Assembly: GCA_016200895.1 (NCBI GenBank)
Contig: JACQDX010000124.1
Location: 1 to 64,000, forward strand
Length of the DNA stretch: 64,000 nucleotides
Source of the DNA: Burkholderiales bacterium
Lineage (GTDB): Bacteria > Pseudomonadota > Gammaproteobacteria > Burkholderiales > Burkholderiaceae_D
Direction of reading: 5' to 3'
Under the pieces are notes generated by a model that did no database searches, was not told the DNA's origin, and saw nothing but the letters and a program-made list of their open reading frames with translations. The position numbers and the translations under genes were made by a program. Positions 54,986-63,907 of the stretch are shown here, in pieces. The stretch's first letter is position 1. Every line of letters starts with the position of its first letter.

Positions 54986-55702
54986 TTGTTTCTTGTGATC
55001 ACCGTGCCAGATTCTCTTGCAGACCAGCTGGAAAATGCCCTACCGCAAACCCAATGCACCAAATGCGGTTACCCCGCTTGTCGCCCTTATGCTGAAGCCA
55101 TCGCCAATGGCACAGCCAACTACAATCAATGCCCGCCAGGTGGCCAGGAAGGTGTAGTACGTCTTGCCAGCATACTGGGCAAAGCCGTCATTCCACTGGA
55201 TATCAGCCATGGACTTGAGCGCGAAAGACCGGTAGCGAAGATAGAAGAAGCCTACTGCATAGGTTGCACCCTGTGCATACAAGCCTGCCCGGTCGATGCC
55301 ATTATCGGTGCGCCCAAGCAAATGCATAGCATCATCAGTGAACTGTGTACCGGCTGCGATCTTTGCGTTGCCCCCTGCCCTGTCGATTGCATCAGCATGC
55401 TCCCCATTACCACAGGTAGAACTGGCTGGGACGCCTGGAGCCAGACACAAGCAGATCAGTCACGCCAACTTTATACATTGCGCAATCAGCGCCTTATACG
55501 TGAAAAACAGGAAAATGATGATCGCCTGACTGCCAAGGCTGCGGCCAAGCTGGCTTCACTAGAAGCGGAGCCTGCGATGAGTGCCGAAGAAATCACCAAT
55601 AAAGAACGCAAGAAAGCCATCATTGCAGCAGCCATAGAAAGAGCACGCATTAAGAAACTGCAAGCGCAATCCGAAGATAAAGCACAAGGTGATAAAGAAT
55701 GA
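54986..55702 (+). CDS. rsxB: RnfB/RsxB-type ferredoxin
   Basis: About 238 aa. The N-terminal part has the RnfB FeS domain CTKCGYPACRPYAEAI with Cys in NQCPPGG. Two 4Fe-4S motifs follow: YCIGCTLCIQACPVDAI and LCTGCDLCVAPCPVDCI. The C-terminal 90 residues are charged and helical. Unlike canonical RnfB it has no N-terminal membrane helix and the other rnf/rsx genes are absent nearby. The start is uncertain: TTG 54986, GTG 54995 and GTG 55004 are all in frame and none has a clear ribosome-binding site. It overlaps nth by 4 bp (ATGA), so translation is coupled. The reductant for Nth's FeS cluster or another partner is unknown. Confidence 0.88.
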   Translation: MFLVITVPDSLADQLENALPQTQCTKCGYPACRPYAEAIANGTANYNQCPPGGQEGVVRLASILGKAVIPLDISHGLERERPVAKIEEAYCIGCTLCIQACPVDAIIGAPKQMHSIISELCTGCDLCVAPCPVDCISMLPITTGRTGWDAWSQTQADQSRQLYTLRNQRLIREKQENDDRLTAKAAAKLASLEAEPAMSAEEITNKERKKAIIAAAIERARIKKLQAQSEDKAQGDKE

Positions 55703-56346
55703 ATGCTGCAAAGCGCCAGGCCATTTTTGAACGTCTGCGACAACAAAACCCTCATCCAACCACAGAACTGGAATACACAACGCCATTTGAATTATTGATC
55801 GCTGTCCTGTTGTCGGCACAGGCCACTGATGTATCAGTGAACAAGGCTACCCGCCTGCTTTATCCGGTGGCCAACACGCCCAGGAAAATCCATGCTCTCG
55901 GTGTCGATGGACTGATCCCTTACATACAAACCATAGGCCTGTTCCGCACCAAGGCGAAGAACGTGATTGAGACTTGCCGCATCCTGATGGCTGAACATCA
56001 TAGCGAAGTGCCGCGTCAGCGCGAGGCGCTGGAAGCCTTACCGGGTGTGGGCAGGAAGACCGCCAATGTAGTCATGAATACCGCCTTTGGCGAACCAACC
56101 ATCGCGGTCGACACACACATATTCCGTGTCTCCAACCGCACTGGCATTGCGCCCGGCAAGAACGTCGATATTGTCGAACAAAAATTAATGAAGTTTGTTC
56201 CGGCAGAATTCAAACAGGACGCACATCACTGGCTAATACTGCATGGCCGTTACACTTGTATCGCCAGAAAACCCAAGTGCTGGAATTGCATGATTGCCGA
56301 TCTGTGTGAGTTCAAGCAAAAAACACCTCTGCCTGAAACGGTCTGA
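55699..56346 (+). CDS. nth: endonuclease III
   Basis: A 215-aa DNA glycosylase/AP lyase that removes oxidised pyrimidines. The HhH motif is ALPGVGRKTANVV with the catalytic Lys. The Asp lies in FGEPTIAVDTHIFRV. The 4Fe-4S cluster ligands are in RYTCIARKPKCWNCMIADLC at the C-terminus. The start ATG overlaps the rsxB stop. The terminator downstream is shared with the convergent nitroreductase gene. Confidence 0.96.
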   Translation: MNAAKRQAIFERLRQQNPHPTTELEYTTPFELLIAVLLSAQATDVSVNKATRLLYPVANTPRKIHALGVDGLIPYIQTIGLFRTKAKNVIETCRILMAEHHSEVPRQREALEALPGVGRKTANVVMNTAFGEPTIAVDTHIFRVSNRTGIAPGKNVDIVEQKLMKFVPAEFKQDAHHWLILHGRYTCIARKPKCWNCMIADLCEFKQKTPLPETV

Positions 56347-56373
56347 ACAATCTGAAAAGCGACAACAGAAAAG

Positions 56374-56409
56374 CAAAGCGCCTGCAAAAAATTGCAGGCG
56401 CTTTGTTTT
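56374..56409. terminator. bidirectional terminator between nth and nitroreductase genes
   Basis: A perfect 14-bp stem (56374-56387 with 56392-56405), AAAA loop and a following TTTTA. It serves both convergent genes. Confidence 0.9.
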
Positions 56410-56440
56410 ATTTCAAATGTTTAAGTAACAGGCAAGATGA

Positions 56441-57022
56441 TCAGACGATCTTGCAAGCCTCATCAAAACTCAAACGTGGTGAGCGCGGAAACAGTTGCTG
56501 CGCATCGCCATAACCCAGACTGCAAATGAAGTTAACCTTGACTGTGGTACCAGAGAAAAATGCGGCATTGAGCTTGTCTGCATCAAAACCTGACATAGGA
56601 CCGCAATCCAGCCCTACTGCGCGCGCTGCCAGCATGAAGTAAGCCCCTTGCAGCGATGAGTTACGAAAAGCCGTCGCATCGATGCTGGCCTGGTTGCCAA
56701 CAAACCATGAGCGGGCATCGGCATGCGGGAATAACTGTGGCAGCTTTTCAAAAAACTCCATATCCATGCCTATGATGGCAGTCACTGGTGCAGCTTTGGT
56801 TTTTTCAAAATTACCTTGCGAAACACAGCCCAGCAATTTTTGCTTTTCTGCATCTGACCTGACAAATACGATACGTGCCGGGGAACAATTGGCAGAAGTG
56901 GCACCCCATTTCATCAAATCATATATTTCTTGCAATTGCGTATCTGTGACAGGTTTGTCCAGCCAGGCATTGTGGGTACGCGCATTGGTGAACAAAGTAT
57001 CAAGAGCATCTTTGGATAACAT
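56441..57022 (-). CDS. nitroreductase family protein, malonic semialdehyde reductase (RutE) type
   Basis: A 193-aa FMN-dependent reductase. The RutE-like features are [39 protein letters not shown] and [20 protein letters not shown], followed by FICSLGYGD. In E. coli, RutE reduces malonic semialdehyde from pyrimidine breakdown. No other rut genes lie nearby, so a general nitro/aldehyde reductase role is equally possible. Divergent from the DUF1841 gene. Confidence 0.82.
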   Translation of the reverse strand: MLSKDALDTLFTNARTHNAWLDKPVTDTQLQEIYDLMKWGATSANCSPARIVFVRSDAEKQKLLGCVSQGNFEKTKAAPVTAIIGMDMEFFEKLPQLFPHADARSWFVGNQASIDATAFRNSSLQGAYFMLAARAVGLDCGPMSGFDADKLNAAFFSGTTVKVNFICSLGYGDAQQLFPRSPRLSFDEACKIV

Positions 57023-57133
57023 GGAGTATTCCTTTCAAATAATCGGGGGATAATAACCCAAGTCGTCAAAAGCTTCAGGGCAGCAAAAGAAAATACCTTT
57101 TACAATAGGCGCACTTTTTAATTTGGACTTGCC

Positions 57134-57562
57134 ATGTTCACCCCTAGCCAGCACGATGTACGCCGTTTTTTTTGTGAGACCTTCAGGAAAACCCGCGAAA
57201 ACCTGATACTGACGCCTCTGGAAATCATTGCCTCTGACTGGATCAGGCAACATCCTGAATATGACCATGATCTGGCGGATATAGAACAGGCCTTGCAAGC
57301 CAACTACAGTGTAGATCAGGGCCAGACCAATCCATTTCTGCACCTGTCCATGCACTTATCAATCGCCGAGCAAATCTCGGTTGATCAGCCGCCTGGCGTT
57401 AAACTGGCATTTCAGATACTGGCCAGAAAACATCAGTCTGAACATGAGGCACACCATGAAATCATGGAATGTCTGGGTGAGATGATCTGGAATTCACAAA
57501 GGACAGGCCTGCCGCCGGATGGACAAGCGTATATTGAATCATTAAAGATGCGCTGCAGCTAA
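57134..57562 (+). CDS. DUF1841 family protein
   Basis: A 142-aa cytosolic protein of a family seen mainly in beta- and gammaproteobacteria. The pattern is MFTPSQHDVRRFFCETFRK near the start, then PLEIIASDWIRQHPEY and NPFLHLSMHLSIAEQISVDQ, and a His-rich segment (HQSEHEAHHEIMECLGEM). Function unknown; the His/Glu clustering could bind metal, but this is inference. Followed by a terminator shared with bamC. Confidence 0.85.
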   Translation: MFTPSQHDVRRFFCETFRKTRENLILTPLEIIASDWIRQHPEYDHDLADIEQALQANYSVDQGQTNPFLHLSMHLSIAEQISVDQPPGVKLAFQILARKHQSEHEAHHEIMECLGEMIWNSQRTGLPPDGQAYIESLKMRCS

Positions 57563-57617
57563 CTTATCTATCCATTTGCAACATAATTTGCAGCTACGTT
57601 TTCTGGTGACACAAAGC

Positions 57618-57645
57618 AAAAAAGCGAGGCTGAGCCTCGCTTTTT
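57618..57645. terminator. bidirectional terminator between DUF1841 and bamC
   Basis: GCGAGGC (57624-57630) and GCCTCGC (57634-57640) with TGA loop, flanked by A6 and T5. It lies between convergent genes (stops 57562 and 57660). Confidence 0.9.
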
Positions 57646-57659
57646 CATATGACAAGCAA

Positions 57660-58823
57660 TTACTTCAGTTGATCGTTCAAGAGTTGCAGGATTTTATCTG
57701 CCACTGGTGAGGATTCGACCTTGCCGTCACTGCCATGTACGGATACCTGGCTGGTTTCGCCAGTAGTCGTGTTCTTGACCAGAATGCGGTATTTCTGCGC
57801 ATTCTTGGCGGCATCACTGGATGAGCCGAACGAGAACAGACGGGAGAAGAAGCCTTCGCTGGCACCTTTGGTCTTGGCATCGATGTCCTGGTCAACATAA
57901 CGGACAAAGTACAAGCCCTGGGAACGGTCACGGTCTTCTACTGTGAAGCCGATACGATCCAGCGCCAGGCCTACCCTGCGCCATGAGCGGTCAAATGCCT
58001 CATCCACTTCAACAAAAGTTTTGCCATCAACCTTCAACAATTGCGCGTGTGGCTTGCCTGATGTGCTAGGTGCCGCTACGGCTGTCTTGGCTTTTTCACC
58101 ATCCGTACCCAGACGCACCATCAGGCGTGACAGGAATTCAGCTTCCAGGCCAGGATCAGCGGCACGTGGTGTCCATACCGTACCATCCTTTTGCGCACCA
58201 ACCAGCACTTCTTGCGCGCCGCGATGGCTGATATAAATTTCTACTTCGCCATTTGGGCTACGTTCAATACGGGTGCGGAATTTATCGCGCTCGCCTGTGG
58301 AGTACAGAGAGTCGAGCACTTTACCCAGAGTACTACGGATAATATCCTGAGGGATTTTAGCGCGATTTTCTGCCCAATCGGTCTCCATGACGCCAGCTTC
58401 CTGATTTTCTACATTGATCAGGAAACCCAGTTCTTGCCAAAAGTCTTTCAACTGCGGCCACAATGCTTCAGGTGTGTCTTTGACTACCAGCCAGCGGGCA
58501 TTGCCATTGCGCTCTATACGCATGTTCTGGACTTGCTTAGGCGCGACCACACCAGAGTTACTGGCGACTTTGTTTCCTCTTTCAAGGTTATAGCTTGAGG
58601 CTGTAGCACTGCTTTTGTTTGCTTCAGGGACGGAAAAACGACTGTCGCGTCGAATTTGCGTCAAGTCTGGTGGCACCTCAAGGGATGCGGTCGTTGCCTT
58701 ACTGGCGCTTCTATAGTCGATCCGGTTTGGTTCGAGAATATTGCCGATTGAACTACAGCCAGTCAAACCTGCCAGCGCCAATGCGCCTATGATGCCGTTT
58801 TTAGCAACAAAGCTTTTTGCCAT
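57660..58823 (-). CDS. bamC: outer membrane assembly lipoprotein BamC
   Basis: A 387-aa lipoprotein of the BAM complex that folds outer-membrane proteins. The signal peptide ends with the lipobox LAGLTGCSS. The Cys is followed by the unstructured N-terminal segment that binds BamD (EVPPDLTQIRR). The two helix-grip domains follow (RWLVVKDTPEALWPQLKDFW near 110-220, and FVEVDEAFDRSWRRVGLALD near 270-380). ATG 58823 starts MAKSFVAK. It follows dapA by 83 bp as in E. coli, so the dapA-bamC arrangement is conserved. Confidence 0.93.
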   Translation of the reverse strand: MAKSFVAKNGIIGALALAGLTGCSSIGNILEPNRIDYRSASKATTASLEVPPDLTQIRRDSRFSVPEANKSSATASSYNLERGNKVASNSGVVAPKQVQNMRIERNGNARWLVVKDTPEALWPQLKDFWQELGFLINVENQEAGVMETDWAENRAKIPQDIIRSTLGKVLDSLYSTGERDKFRTRIERSPNGEVEIYISHRGAQEVLVGAQKDGTVWTPRAADPGLEAEFLSRLMVRLGTDGEKAKTAVAAPSTSGKPHAQLLKVDGKTFVEVDEAFDRSWRRVGLALDRIGFTVEDRDRSQGLYFVRYVDQDIDAKTKGASEGFFSRLFSFGSSSDAAKNAQKYRILVKNTTTGETSQVSVHGSDGKVESSPVADKILQLLNDQLK

Positions 58824-58906
58824 GTGAAAGTCCCTACGTATTAGTATCAAGTATCAATTAAAACTGCGTGAAGCAAACGTGCAAGTTTCCAAGCCGTTCA
58901 GGGGAG

Positions 58907-59791
58907 TCATTGTAATACACCCGCCTCACGCATCGCTGCGCGAACGGTTTCATGATATTGCTCAGCCATAGTAACCAAAGGCAAACGAATACCAGTTGGT
59001 ATCAAACCCATTTCCACCATCGCCCATTTCACTGGCAAGGGGTTGGGCTCAATAAACAATTTATTGTGCAAAGGAATCATGCGATTATTGATGGCAACTG
59101 CTTCCTTGACATCACCGCGCATGGCAGCCGCGCACAATTCATGCATGGCTTTAGGAGCAACGTTGGCGGTTACCGAAATATTACCTTTGCCACCGTACAG
59201 CATCAGCGCCACTGCAGTTGCATCATCACCCGAATACACAGCAAAAGATGCAGGTGCCAGGCGTATCAAATCTGTACCTCTGGCGATATTACCTGTTGCA
59301 TCCTTGACACCAATAATGCCAGGAACTTGCGCCAGACGCAGTATAGTCTCATTCGACATGTCTGCAACCGTACGGCCAGGTACATTGTACAAAATGACAG
59401 GGATATCAACCGATTCAGCAATCTTTTTGAAGTGCTGATACATACCTTCCTGAGTAGGACGGTTGTAATACGGTACGACTTGCAAAGAAGCATCAGCACC
59501 GGCTTGCTTGGCGAACTTGGTCAGGTTGATTGCTTCTTCCGTTGAATTACCACCGGAACCGGCAATGATAGGGATGCGTTTATTGGCATGTTCTACTGCC
59601 ACGCGTATTAATTCGCAGTGTTCCTCAACAGAAACAGTGGGAGACTCACCTGTCGTGCCAACGATGACGATGCCGTCTGTGCCTTCGGCGATATGCCAGT
59701 CTATCAATTTGCGCAAACAAGGCAAATCAAGACTGCCATCTGCATGCATGGGGGTTACGATCGCAACCAGACTACCCTGAATCTTTGTCAT
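58907..59791 (-). CDS. dapA: 4-hydroxy-tetrahydrodipicolinate synthase
   Basis: A 294-aa class I aldolase of lysine and diaminopimelate synthesis, condensing pyruvate with aspartate semialdehyde. The Schiff-base Lys is in GVKDATGN (near 161). The family signatures [28 protein letters not shown] and [11 protein letters not shown] are intact. Start [15 protein letters not shown] is standard. It is upstream of bamC and downstream of a methyltransferase gene on the same strand. Confidence 0.96.
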   Translation of the reverse strand: MTKIQGSLVAIVTPMHADGSLDLPCLRKLIDWHIAEGTDGIVIVGTTGESPTVSVEEHCELIRVAVEHANKRIPIIAGSGGNSTEEAINLTKFAKQAGADASLQVVPYYNRPTQEGMYQHFKKIAESVDIPVILYNVPGRTVADMSNETILRLAQVPGIIGVKDATGNIARGTDLIRLAPASFAVYSGDDATAVALMLYGGKGNISVTANVAPKAMHELCAAAMRGDVKEAVAINNRMIPLHNKLFIEPNPLPVKWAMVEMGLIPTGIRLPLVTMAEQYHETVRAAMREAGVLQ

Positions 59792-59890
59792 GTTAATGCA
59801 AGAAAAAAGTAAAACCCTGATTGTAGCGGATACGCTGCTAATCGGGGCGCAAATAGCTGGAATAAGCCTCTAAACTTGTGAGCATTTACT

Positions 59891-60484
59891 TCAAAGCTTA
59901 TCCAAAACACTGATTTTTTCAGTTTTTCTGGCACAAATACGTTGCACCATGGCTGGCTTTGGTTGCTCAACATAGCAATCTTCATAAGCGACGATGGACA
60001 TAGTCACTTCAGGATTAGACTGCATTTGCGCAAGAAGTTCGCCCGGACGCAATAAAAAAGCGGGATTAGAGGGTTTGCCAAAATTTTCATTACCGGCAGC
60101 AAAGGTCTCGTAAATCAATAACCCATCCGGTTTCAGGCTGGCCAGCAAATGCGGGAATAATGGACGGTGCAGGTAATTGCAGACGACGATGGCGGCGAAA
60201 CTATGATCAGCAAAAGGCCAGTCGTATCCGGCATCTCCGAGCTCCAAGTCATGTTCTTTGGTTGCTATGCCAGCAGCGAGCATGGCAGGCAAACTATGAG
60301 TATCTCTATCCAATGCCAGCACAGACAAACCAAGGGAATTCAAGTAAAAACTATTTCGCCCTGTACCACACGCGAGATCAAGTACTTGCCCCGAACCTTC
60401 CAGGAGCAAGTGTTGAAAACGCCTGAGCCAGTCAGATGGCCGATGTAGTGACGAGGTCACCATTGAAACTCCCGGAAATGCCAT
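59891..60484 (-). CDS. class I SAM-dependent methyltransferase
   Basis: A 197-aa methyltransferase. The SAM-binding motif I is VLDLACGTGRNSFYL near residue 34, followed by LALDRDTHSL, DLELGDAGYDWPF and AIVVCNYLHRPLF. It is a TehB/UbiE-like small enzyme; the substrate is unknown. It lies 6 bp downstream of the site-2 protease gene, so the two are likely in one transcript. A second in-frame ATG at 60463 is possible. Confidence 0.85.
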   Translation of the reverse strand: MAFPGVSMVTSSLHRPSDWLRRFQHLLLEGSGQVLDLACGTGRNSFYLNSLGLSVLALDRDTHSLPAMLAAGIATKEHDLELGDAGYDWPFADHSFAAIVVCNYLHRPLFPHLLASLKPDGLLIYETFAAGNENFGKPSNPAFLLRPGELLAQMQSNPEVTMSIVAYEDCYVEQPKPAMVQRICARKTEKISVLDKL

Positions 60485-60490
60485 ACACCG

Positions 60491-61165
60491 TCAACTCCCT
60501 CCCAATAAAATAGTGACAGGGTACATACAAAGCGATAGCAGGAAATTCGCCGCCAACATTACTGGAACCATCCAGAATTTCAGTATATTCATCATTGCCA
60601 ACCCCATGACGATAAAGAAACCGTAGGGCTCGATCTGAGCAAATTTATAGGCGAGATTGTGCGGCAACAAACTGAATAATATGCGACCGCCATCCAACGG
60701 CGGGACAGGAAACAGATTGAAGGCAAACATCATAAGATTTACTATCACCCCAGCATTTGCCATATTGAGGAAGAATTCCTCCTCAACATGCAGTCTCTGG
60801 AGCAATGCAGCGAATAAGAGCCAGGCAAACGCCATGATCAAGTTGGCTGCCGGCCCAGCCAATGCCACCCACGCCATGTCGCGCTTAGGTTTCTTTAAAT
60901 TGGAATAGTTAATTGGAACTGGTTTTGCATATCCAAACAGGAATCCACTGCCTGTAGAAATGTAAATAACCGCCAGAACAATAGGAATCAGGATGGTGCC
61001 TACTGGATCAATATGCACCATGGGATTCAAGCTCACCCGGCCCTGACTATAAGCTGTCAAGTCACCAAAATACTTGGCTACATAGGCATGTGCTGCCTCA
61101 TGCAAGGTAATTGCAAAAATAACTGGAAGGGCATAGATGGTGATTGTTTGAATTATCAGTTCCAT
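60491..61165 (-). CDS. site-2 protease family zinc metalloprotease (M50)
   Basis: A 224-aa inner-membrane protease with about six helices. The zinc site is ITLHEAAHAYVAKYFGD in the first helix (HEXXH near 22), and the second is FPVPPLDGGRILFSL, with the DG motif in a later helix. The short form without a PDZ domain is widespread; substrates are unknown. It is preceded by the YciO-type gene and followed by the methyltransferase gene on the same strand. Confidence 0.9.
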   Translation of the reverse strand: MELIIQTITIYALPVIFAITLHEAAHAYVAKYFGDLTAYSQGRVSLNPMVHIDPVGTILIPIVLAVIYISTGSGFLFGYAKPVPINYSNLKKPKRDMAWVALAGPAANLIMAFAWLLFAALLQRLHVEEEFFLNMANAGVIVNLMMFAFNLFPVPPLDGGRILFSLLPHNLAYKFAQIEPYGFFIVMGLAMMNILKFWMVPVMLAANFLLSLCMYPVTILLGGS

Positions 61166-61218
61166 TGAAGATTTCTATCTAAGTGAATCATTGAAGAGAG
61201 CGCTGCAGTGCCCTGCAA

Positions 61219-61842
61219 TCACAATCCGAACAATGCAATATCGCCACGCCCCTGGCGCACCAGTTCCGGAGTGCCGCCAGTCATATCGATCACGGTCGTC
61301 GGTACCAGACTGCAAGCCCCGCCATCAATCACCAGATCAACCAGTTTTGACAGCCTGTCCCTGACCTGCTCAGGATCAGTCAAAGGCTCTTCTTCATCAG
61401 GCAAAATCAGTGTTGTGCCCAGCAAGGGTTGCTTCAATTCTTCCAGCAAGGCATGGGTGATGGAATTTTCTGGCACGCGCAAACCTATCGTTTTGCGTGA
61501 AGGGTGACTCAAGCGACGCGGCACTTCCTTGGTCGCTTCCAGTATGAAAGTATATGGGCCAGGTGTCGCTGCTTTCAACATGCGGTACTGGCTATTGTCA
61601 ACTTTGGCATAGAGTGCAATTTCTGAGAGATCGCGGCACAGCAAGGTCAGATGATGTTTTTCATCAACACCACGGATTTTGCGCAAACGCATGACTGCGT
61701 CCTTATCATCGAGATGACAAACCAGCGCATAGCAAGAATCCGTAGGCAAGGCAACGATGCCGCCATTATCAATAATCTGCACTGCCTGCCTGATCAACCT
61801 CAGTTGCGGATTATCAGGGTGAATTTGAAAAAATTGGCTCAT
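61219..61842 (-). CDS. Sua5/YciO/YrdC-family protein (YciO type)
   Basis: A 207-aa protein of the threonylcarbamoyl-AMP synthase fold. The pattern is IDNGGIVALPTDSCYALVCH, KIRGVDEKHHLTLLCRDL, LKAATPGPYTFILEATKEVP and RLSHPSRKTIGLRVPEN. It resembles YciO more than the essential TsaC, and it sits near the PHP gene as yciO does in E. coli. Whether it makes the tRNA t6A intermediate is uncertain. Confidence 0.87.
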   Translation of the reverse strand: MSQFFQIHPDNPQLRLIRQAVQIIDNGGIVALPTDSCYALVCHLDDKDAVMRLRKIRGVDEKHHLTLLCRDLSEIALYAKVDNSQYRMLKAATPGPYTFILEATKEVPRRLSHPSRKTIGLRVPENSITHALLEELKQPLLGTTLILPDEEEPLTDPEQVRDRLSKLVDLVIDGGACSLVPTTVIDMTGGTPELVRQGRGDIALFGL

Positions 61843-61894
61843 AAAAAGAATAAAGGCGGTAGCTCAGCTACCGCCGCAAAATAATGACTAAAAA

Positions 61895-62770
61895 TTAACG
61901 CATGTTCTGTAGTGCGGCAATACGTTGTTCAAGTGGTGGATGCGAGGAGAATAAAGCACTCCAGCCCGGTGTATCACTAATGCCGGACGCCGCCATGGAT
62001 TTTGGTAACTCACCCGGCTGCAAACCACCCAGCCTTGCCAGCGCATGCATCATGGGCTGGCGGTTACCCAGCAAGTTCGCCGAACCGGCATCTGCACGAA
62101 ATTCCCGCTGACGCGAAAACCAGGCGACGATCATCATTGCAGCAATCCCAAACAGGATTTCACATACGAACACCGTGATCATATAGCCTATACCCGGCCT
62201 GTCATCATCACCATTGCGAAATACTGCCTTATCGACGACATAACCGACTACCCGTGCCAGGAAAACGACAAAAGTATTCAGCACACCCTGTATCAAAGTC
62301 ATGGTCACCATATCGCCATTGGCAATATGCGCAACTTCATGACCGAGTACGCCTTCTACCTCTTCCCGCGTCATGCCATCCAGCAAGCCTGTGGAAACAG
62401 CAACCAGTGCTGAATTTTTAAAAGCGCCGGTGGCAAAGGCATTTGCCTCGCCATTATATATCGCCACTTCGGGCATACCGATACCGGCTCTTTCTGACAG
62501 GGCTTTGACAGTATTAACCAGCCACAGTTCATTAGAGGTAGACGGAGATACTATGACCTTCGCACCAGTTGACCATTTTGCCATAGGCTTACTGATCAGC
62601 AAGGAGAAAATAGCACCGGTAAAGCCAACTACCAGAGAAAATGCCAACAGTGTCGACAATTGCAGGCCATTCGCGGTGAGAAACCGGTTAACGCCCAACA
62701 CTGAGAGCACAACTGACATGACGGCGATCACCGCCAGATTTGTCAGCAAGAACAGGACTATACGTTTCAT
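61895..62770 (-). CDS. htpX: membrane zinc protease HtpX
   Basis: A 291-aa inner-membrane M48 protease that degrades misfolded membrane proteins. Two N-terminal helices ([19 protein letters not shown] and a second near 40) precede the zinc site [17 protein letters not shown] (HEXXH near 138). Two further helices follow, then the third ligand Glu in [17 protein letters not shown] 62770 has a strong GGGAGG site 6 nt upstream; the frame is open to 62800. In E. coli htpX is induced by CpxR under envelope stress. I see no clear CpxR site here. Confidence 0.95.
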   Translation of the reverse strand: MKRIVLFLLTNLAVIAVMSVVLSVLGVNRFLTANGLQLSTLLAFSLVVGFTGAIFSLLISKPMAKWSTGAKVIVSPSTSNELWLVNTVKALSERAGIGMPEVAIYNGEANAFATGAFKNSALVAVSTGLLDGMTREEVEGVLGHEVAHIANGDMVTMTLIQGVLNTFVVFLARVVGYVVDKAVFRNGDDDRPGIGYMITVFVCEILFGIAAMMIVAWFSRQREFRADAGSANLLGNRQPMMHALARLGGLQPGELPKSMAASGISDTPGWSALFSSHPPLEQRIAALQNMR

Positions 62771-62845
62771 GAGCACCTCCCATAGAAACACACGATTCAT
62801 ACCCTGTTAAATATGGCTTAAGCCCGCGTTTTCAAGGCAGCGCTT

Positions 62846-63700
62846 TCAAGTCAGAGACCACTGCTCCCACACTGGCAGAGCCATTTTTGGTAAAGCTGGC
62901 AAGCGCCCTATATCCACCTCTGCATCTTGCGGGGAATGGAAATCAGAGCCACGCGAGGACAAAAAACCATAGTGGGTGGCAATTCTGGTGTATTCATCAT
63001 ACTGATCTACGGTATGACTGCCCGTTACTGTTTCTATTGCCAGGCCACCAAGATTTTTAAATTCGGTAAAAAAGGCGTCATATGCCAACGGGCTCAGGTC
63101 ATAGCGCCCCGGATGTGCTACCACGGCCACACCACCAGCACCACGTATCCAGCCAACAGCCTCACCCAGAGTTGCCCAGCGATGCGGCACGAAACCGGGC
63201 TTGCCGTCCGCCAGATAATGCCTGAACACATCGGACACTGTGGCACAGGCACCAATCTCCACCAGGTAACGGGCAAAGTGTGAACGCGAAATCAGGTCAG
63301 GGTTACCGACATATTTGAGCGCCCCTTCATAGCTGTTTGCTATTCCGGCCTTGCTCAACAGTTCTGCCGCCATATCACGTGCACGGCGCTCACGGCCTGA
63401 GCGCGTTTGCGCCAGGCCATTGACCAGATCAAGATTGGTTTCATCAATATTGAGACCAACGATATGAATAGTCTTGCCAGCCCAGGTGATAGAAATTTCG
63501 ACACCAGCGATATAGCCCATACCCAGATCAAGGGCGGCTGAGCGCGCCTCACGGATGCCGCGCACCTCATCATGGTCAGTCAGCGCCCAGACATCTACGC
63601 CATTTGCCTTGGCACGTTCTGCCAGTTGTGACGGCGTCAACACGCCATCAGAGACGATGGAATGACTATGCAAATCGACATTTAATTCTGGAGATAACAT
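62846..63700 (-). CDS. PHP-domain phosphoesterase (YciV / RNase AM type)
   Basis: A 284-aa metal-dependent phosphoesterase. The PHP motifs are DLHSHSIVSDGVLTPSQLA and LTDHDEVRGI, then GVEISITWAGKTIHIVGL, AVVAHPGRYDL and SRGSDFHSPQDAEVDIG. E. coli YciV (RNase AM) removes 5' nucleotides from rRNA precursors and hydrolyses 3',5'-bisphosphonucleotides. GGAG precedes the ATG. It heads the leftward run with htpX, YciO-type and site-2 protease genes. Confidence 0.9.
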   Translation of the reverse strand: MLSPELNVDLHSHSIVSDGVLTPSQLAERAKANGVDVWALTDHDEVRGIREARSAALDLGMGYIAGVEISITWAGKTIHIVGLNIDETNLDLVNGLAQTRSGRERRARDMAAELLSKAGIANSYEGALKYVGNPDLISRSHFARYLVEIGACATVSDVFRHYLADGKPGFVPHRWATLGEAVGWIRGAGGVAVVAHPGRYDLSPLAYDAFFTEFKNLGGLAIETVTGSHTVDQYDEYTRIATHYGFLSSRGSDFHSPQDAEVDIGRLPALPKMALPVWEQWSLT

Positions 63701-63787
63701 GGTGAATACTGTAAAAAATCAGGCTGACGGTGTTCATTATTTCCAGACTGCCTGTTTTAGCCAGGAATTACTTATGTATATACACCT

Positions 63788-63907
63788 ATGCACCGCCCTA
63801 CCCAAGTATTGTACTCCCCATGGTGGGATCGTGCTGCACTGCACGATATTTTGCCTGATCACCTCACCTACAGCTTCATCTCTACCCGTAATGTCCATGT
63901 GGTATAG
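63788..63907 (+). CDS. possible 39-codon small ORF or gene fragment
   Basis: The frame ATG 63788 to TAG 63905-63907 would encode 39 residues (YSPWWDRAALHDILPDHLTY in the middle). The composition looks protein-like, and the frame lies beyond the PHP gene start. I recognise no family and see no strong ribosome-binding site. It may be a small gene or a remnant of a larger one. The last 90 bases of the window hold nothing I can support. Confidence 0.2.
   Translation: MHRPTQVLYSPWWDRAALHDILPDHLTYSFISTRNVHVV

Noticed and set aside
58952-59545. 197-codon plus-strand frame
   Set aside because: Antisense shadow of dapA.
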